Of a stretch of DNA of 64,000 bases, positions 60,947-64,000 are shown piece after piece (the stretch's first letter is position 1; every line of letters begins with the position of its first letter). The notes below the pieces were generated by a model that was not told the origin of the DNA, did no database searches, and saw only the letters and a list, made by a program, of their open reading frames with translations. The DNA lies in the NCBI RefSeq assembly GCF_028368995.1, contig NZ_JAQNDL010000001.1:1302001-1366000 (forward strand), in the 5' to 3' direction. Both the position numbers and the translations under genes were made by a program. This DNA is from Nannocystis bainbridge (GTDB lineage Bacteria > Myxococcota_A > Polyangia > Nannocystales > Nannocystaceae).

Positions 60947-62320
60947 TCACGCCGGCCGGTGCCCCGCCGCCGTGATCCCGGCCCACAGCCCTGGCCGGCG
61001 CGCGTGGCCGTGGTCGCCGGGCTTGAGGTCGTCGATCTCCGGCGTGCGCCAGATCAGCAGCACCGCGCCTGCCAGCCACAGCACCAGCGTGAACACCCCG
61101 ACCCCGAGCTGCACCGCCAGGCCCGGGCCACCGCCGAGCAGCGCCGCCAGCCGGTCGCCGAGCAGCGCCGACAGCACGCTGCCGACCGGCATCGCCCCGA
61201 ACATCGCCATGTTGAACAGCGCCAGCACCCGCCCGCGCATCGCGTCCGGGGTCAGCAGCTGGACCGACGTCATCAGGCTCGAGAAGGCCCAGATCCAAAA
61301 GAACCCCGACACCAGCAGGCACGCCGCCGCCCACGCCGGCTCGGTCAGCGCGCAGTAGATCGTCATCGAAGCGCCCGACATCAGCAGCGCCAGCGGGATG
61401 ATGTGATGCCGCGGGTACCACGACGGAAGCCGGCCCAGCGACAGCCCGCCGAGCACCGCCCCCGCGCCGACCGCCGACAGCATCAGCCCGTAGGTCGCCT
61501 CCTCGGCGTGGTACACCTCCGACACGAACAGCGGCAGCATCCGCTGCAGCGGCGCCGCCAGCATGCTGAGCAGCAGCAGGCCCAGCATCACCCGACGCGC
61601 GCCGACGTGGTCGCGGACGAACCGCAGCGCCTCGCTGACCTCGCGCCACGGCGCGTGCGCGCCGGTGCTGGCCGGGGGCGCCGGCGCGGTCGAGCGCACC
61701 GCCCACAGCACGCCGACGAAGCTCAGGGCGTTGATCGTGAACAGCAGCGTCGCGCCCCACTTGGCCATCAGCAGCCCCGCCAGCGCCGGCCCGGCCACGC
61801 GCGCGAGGTTGAACTGCATGCCCATCAGCGCGATCGCCCGCGGCAGCTCCTCGCGCGGCACCAGCCGCGGGCTCAGCGTCTGCCACGCCGGCGTGTTGAA
61901 CGCCATGGCGATCCCGTTGACCAGCCCGAGCCCGATCAGCACCGGCGGCGTGGCCCACCCGAACGCGTGCGCCACCGCCAGCAGCGCCGCGATCGCCATC
62001 ATCACCACCTGCGTGATCAAGAGCATCTGCCGCCGGTCGACCCAGTCGACCAGCAGCCCCGCCGGCAGCCCGAGGATCAGCATCGGCCCCAGCTGCGCGG
62101 CCGCGAGCGCGCCGAGCATCAGCGTCGACGAGGTCTGTTCGGCCATGAGCCACTGGACGCCCACGCCCTCCATCCACGTGCCGATCGACGAGGCCATCGC
62201 CCCCAGCCAGACCCGGCGAAAGCCGACGTGGCGCATCACACCGCGCCACCGCAGGCGCGACACGTCGACGTCGACGCCGACGTGCGACGCGCTCGGATCG
62301 ACCTGCAGGTGCTGGACCAC
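60947..62320 (-). CDS. MFS transporter (EntS/MFS_3-like)
   Basis: About 457 residues with ~12 TM segments. FRRVWLGAMASSIGTWMEGVGVQWLM and LGLPAGLLVDWVDRRQMLLITQ are typical of the EntS/TetA-type MFS_3 exporters; AWQTLSPRLVPREELPRAIALMGMQFNLARVAGPALAG is the TM4-5 block. The start is set at GTG 62320, since TATGCT (62327-62332) lies 6 nt upstream; the frame is open to 62392. Substrate unknown. Confidence 0.85.
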   Translation of the reverse strand: MVQHLQVDPSASHVGVDVDVSRLRWRGVMRHVGFRRVWLGAMASSIGTWMEGVGVQWLMAEQTSSTLMLGALAAAQLGPMLILGLPAGLLVDWVDRRQMLLITQVVMMAIAALLAVAHAFGWATPPVLIGLGLVNGIAMAFNTPAWQTLSPRLVPREELPRAIALMGMQFNLARVAGPALAGLLMAKWGATLLFTINALSFVGVLWAVRSTAPAPPASTGAHAPWREVSEALRFVRDHVGARRVMLGLLLLSMLAAPLQRMLPLFVSEVYHAEEATYGLMLSAVGAGAVLGGLSLGRLPSWYPRHHIIPLALLMSGASMTIYCALTEPAWAAACLLVSGFFWIWAFSSLMTSVQLLTPDAMRGRVLALFNMAMFGAMPVGSVLSALLGDRLAALLGGGPGLAVQLGVGVFTLVLWLAGAVLLIWRTPEIDDLKPGDHGHARRPGLWAGITAAGHRPA

Positions 62321-62326
62321 GGCGCG

Positions 62327-62332
62327 AGCATA
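62327..62332 (-). promoter_or_regulatory. Putative -10 (TATGCT), leaderless start
   Basis: TATGCT on the minus strand ends 6 nt before the GTG at 62320. Confidence 0.45.
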
Positions 62333-62522
62333 GCGCGTCGCCCGGGCCCGCGCCGCGGGGTCGCGCCGCATGAAGGTCCGGACATTCTTCACGCGCCCGC
62401 GCTGCGCCGCTCACCGCGTCCTCCGCGTCGTGGTCGCCGCCGCGGCGATGTGCCACGCTGTCCCTCCCAGGGTCCCCGGCGCCCGCGAAGCGCGCCGGAC
62501 CGCGCAGCGGCTCACGCATTCA

Positions 62523-62615
62523 CATGCCTCTTGCGACATGTCCGCCAGGCCAGCAGCGGCCCCGCTCCCGCCGCGGTATTTTCGATGTCTCTCCGGACAT
62601 GTCCTTTCGACCAGC
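62523..62615. repeat. Two CATG-14 arrays upstream of a secreted protein gene
   Basis: CATG 62523, 62537, CAGC 62551; and GATG 62584, CATG 62598, CAGC 62612. They lie 5' of the gene at 62652, which is unusual for intergenic copies. The rest of 62321-62651 shows nothing recognisable. Confidence 0.75.
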
Positions 62616-62651
62616 TACATGCTTGACCTCCGCCCGCCCGCGCAGCCGCCG

Positions 62652-63743
62652 ATGACCCGCGCGTTCGCCCTGCTGCCGCTCCTCGCCGCCCTCGCCGCGC
62701 TGGCGGCCCCGCGCCCGGCGGGCGCCTGCGACTGCGCCCTGCTCGGCCCGACCTTTCACCCGCCGTACGTGCCCGAGGCGTTCGCCGCCGCCGTCACCAC
62801 CACGGAGGAGGTCGCAGGCCTGACCTGCCGCCCGGCCCGGCGTGGCCGCCTCGCGTGCACGTGGAGCGCCCGCTACGTGCTGACCCGCGCCGGCGCGACC
62901 GACGTCCCGCTGACCTTCGCCTACCCGACCGGCGCCGACATCGTCGTCCGCCTCGGCGGCGACATCGTCGCCAGCTCGATCGCCGCCCTCGACCCGCGCT
63001 TCGGCGTCGGCCAGCGCGAGCTGTTCGTCACCTGGCCCGCGGGACAGGTGAATGACATCGTCGTCGAGGTCCGGGCCGACCTGCAGATCGGCCCGGCCGC
63101 GTGCGGCTGCGACGCCGGCAGGACCACCAACCGCCGCCGCCACCCGCTCGTCTCGCCGGCCGGGCTGCCCGACTACGCCGTCGACTACCGGCCGCAGCCC
63201 GGGCCCGAGAGCGTGCGCCTCAGCCTCGAGCTGCGCCGCCCGTGGCGCGAGCACCGGCCCGGCCTGTTCCCCGGCGGCGAGGGTCGCCGGATCACCCGCG
63301 ACCTCCGCAAGGATGGCGACGAGCCCATCAAGCTCGCGTTCAAGACCCCGCTCCGCCTCGACCCTGGCGGCCCGATCGCCGGCGTCGGCCTCGGCTTCTC
63401 GCCCGAGGGCCTGCGCCCGCGCCTGCGCCTCGGCTGGGAGCTGGCGTGGCCGCAGATGTGGGTGCACAGCCTCGTGATCGAGACCGACGCCCGCGCCCGC
63501 GTGGCCGTGATCCCGGCGTGGGAGCTGACCTACCCCCGCGTGCCGCACCGGCTCGTGCCCGACAGCGGCGTCGGCGTCGGTGCGCCGATCCAGCTGGCCC
63601 CGCTCGCGCGCCCCGGCGTCCGCGTGTTCGCCCGCCTCGGCTGGCTGTGGTGCCACCTGCTCGGCACGTTCGACGTCTACCCCGCCTTCCGCGGCGCCCC
63701 GCCGGAGCGGCTCGGCTCGCTGATGCTGCAGTTCGGCCTGTGA
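62652..63743 (+). CDS. Secreted protein of unknown function
   Basis: About 363 residues. The signal peptide MTRAFALLPLLAALAALAAPRPAGA is followed by CDCALLGPTFHPPY. Early Cys pairs (CDC ... CGCDAG) and many beta-strand-like segments (DVPLTFAYPTGADIVVRLGGDIVAS, RVFARLGWLWCHLLGTFDVYPAF) suggest a beta-sandwich N-domain and a barrel-like C-terminus. I do not recognise the family. A CATG-14 element at 63032-63049 encodes TWPAGQV. A start further upstream is open but would translate the repeats. Confidence 0.65.
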   Translation: MTRAFALLPLLAALAALAAPRPAGACDCALLGPTFHPPYVPEAFAAAVTTTEEVAGLTCRPARRGRLACTWSARYVLTRAGATDVPLTFAYPTGADIVVRLGGDIVASSIAALDPRFGVGQRELFVTWPAGQVNDIVVEVRADLQIGPAACGCDAGRTTNRRRHPLVSPAGLPDYAVDYRPQPGPESVRLSLELRRPWREHRPGLFPGGEGRRITRDLRKDGDEPIKLAFKTPLRLDPGGPIAGVGLGFSPEGLRPRLRLGWELAWPQMWVHSLVIETDARARVAVIPAWELTYPRVPHRLVPDSGVGVGAPIQLAPLARPGVRVFARLGWLWCHLLGTFDVYPAFRGAPPERLGSLMLQFGL

Positions 63744-63752
63744 CCGCGAGGA

Positions 63753-63812
63753 CATGCTCGATGGAGCATGTTCGATGGGACATGTCGCTTCGGACCTGCC
63801 CTTCGGGGCATG
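63753..63812. repeat. CATG-14 array at a convergent junction
   Basis: CATG 63753, 63767, 63781, CCTG 63795, CATG 63809, exact 14-bp spacing, 9 nt after the upstream stop. 63813-63918 shows nothing recognisable. Confidence 0.88.
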
Positions 63813-63918
63813 TCGTCCGTCGCCGCTCGCGACGACGCCCGTCGCACTCGGGGGAGTGTGACGGGCGCGATCGGGCCGTCAGGCCGCCGTCAGGCGTGGG
63901 CGGGGGGTCGGAATCCGC

Positions 63919-64000
63919 TCACTTGGAGCCGGCGCACTTGGCGTCGGCCTTGGAGATCCAGGTGTCGAGCTCGGCGTCCTTGAGGTCGTACTTCTTGACG
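63919..64000 (-). CDS. C-terminal end of an unidentified gene (cut by window end)
   Basis: Reading leftwards from the window edge, the frame encodes KKYDLKDAELDTWISKADAK and a short CAGSK end before a TGA at 63921-63919. The charged helical peptide and codon use look real, but 26 residues are too few to name a family. Confidence 0.45.
   Translation of the reverse strand, partial: VKKYDLKDAELDTWISKADAKCAGSK

Overview
The window is very GC-rich, and its genes are full of the hallmarks of a myxobacterium, most likely of the Nannocystineae. These include many lipoproteins with Thr/Ser-rich low-complexity stalks, Myxococcus-type Cys-rich repeats, a Ser/Thr kinase with a membrane tail, an ECF sigma operon, a eukaryote-like GH45 glucanase and SMI1/KNR4 proteins. 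That assignment is inferred from gene content; there is no rRNA here to confirm it. I see no tRNA, rRNA, CRISPR array or transposase.

Layout. 1-10 kb: the end of an alpha/beta hydrolase, a histone-tail/SMI1/ankyrin fusion, a secreted GH45 enzyme, small oxidoreductase and rhodanese genes and two large lipoproteins. 10.3-16.1 kb: a complete iron-sulfur operon, merR-iscS-iscU-iscA-hscB-hscA-fdx, headed by a Cys-rich MerR-type regulator instead of IscR. 16.7-28.9 kb: single metabolic genes (M24 peptidase, crotonase, hot-dog thioesterase, AtoE-like transporter, radical SAM/SPASM protein, GDPD) mixed with secreted Cys-rich lipoproteins. 29-33 kb: a three-gene membrane operon ending in an HTTM protein. 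33.4-35.8 kb: lipoprotein hydrolase, M48 peptidase, MsrA. 36.2-41.3 kb: ECF sigma factor, TM/TPR-like partner, two Asp/Cys-repeat lipoproteins and a predicted outer-membrane barrel. 41.5-49.5 kb: a cell-wall hydrolase, a secreted lipoprotein, a DsbA-like isomerase and an RND pump with its adaptor. 49.8-60.8 kb: kinase plus carotenoid oxygenase, SRPBCC protein, carotenoid-desaturase-like FAD enzyme, a PaoABC-type molybdenum dehydrogenase and an SDR. 60.9-64 kb: MFS exporter, a secreted protein and the end of a further gene.

The most striking feature is not a gene. About 40 loci carry a short repeat in which CATG (or CCTG/CAGG/CATC) recurs with an exact 14-bp period. Neighbouring boxes can pair as CATGTCC-N4-GGACATG. 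Outside genes the arrays have up to seven boxes and lie at 3' ends: nine of eleven convergent gene junctions carry one, and none of the nine divergent promoter regions does. Inside genes they are kept in frame and form low-complexity inserts or terminal extensions.

A second window-wide pattern is a TAnnnT-like -10 hexamer 5-8 nt before the start codon of about 18 genes, which suggests widespread leaderless transcription. It was used to choose several starts.
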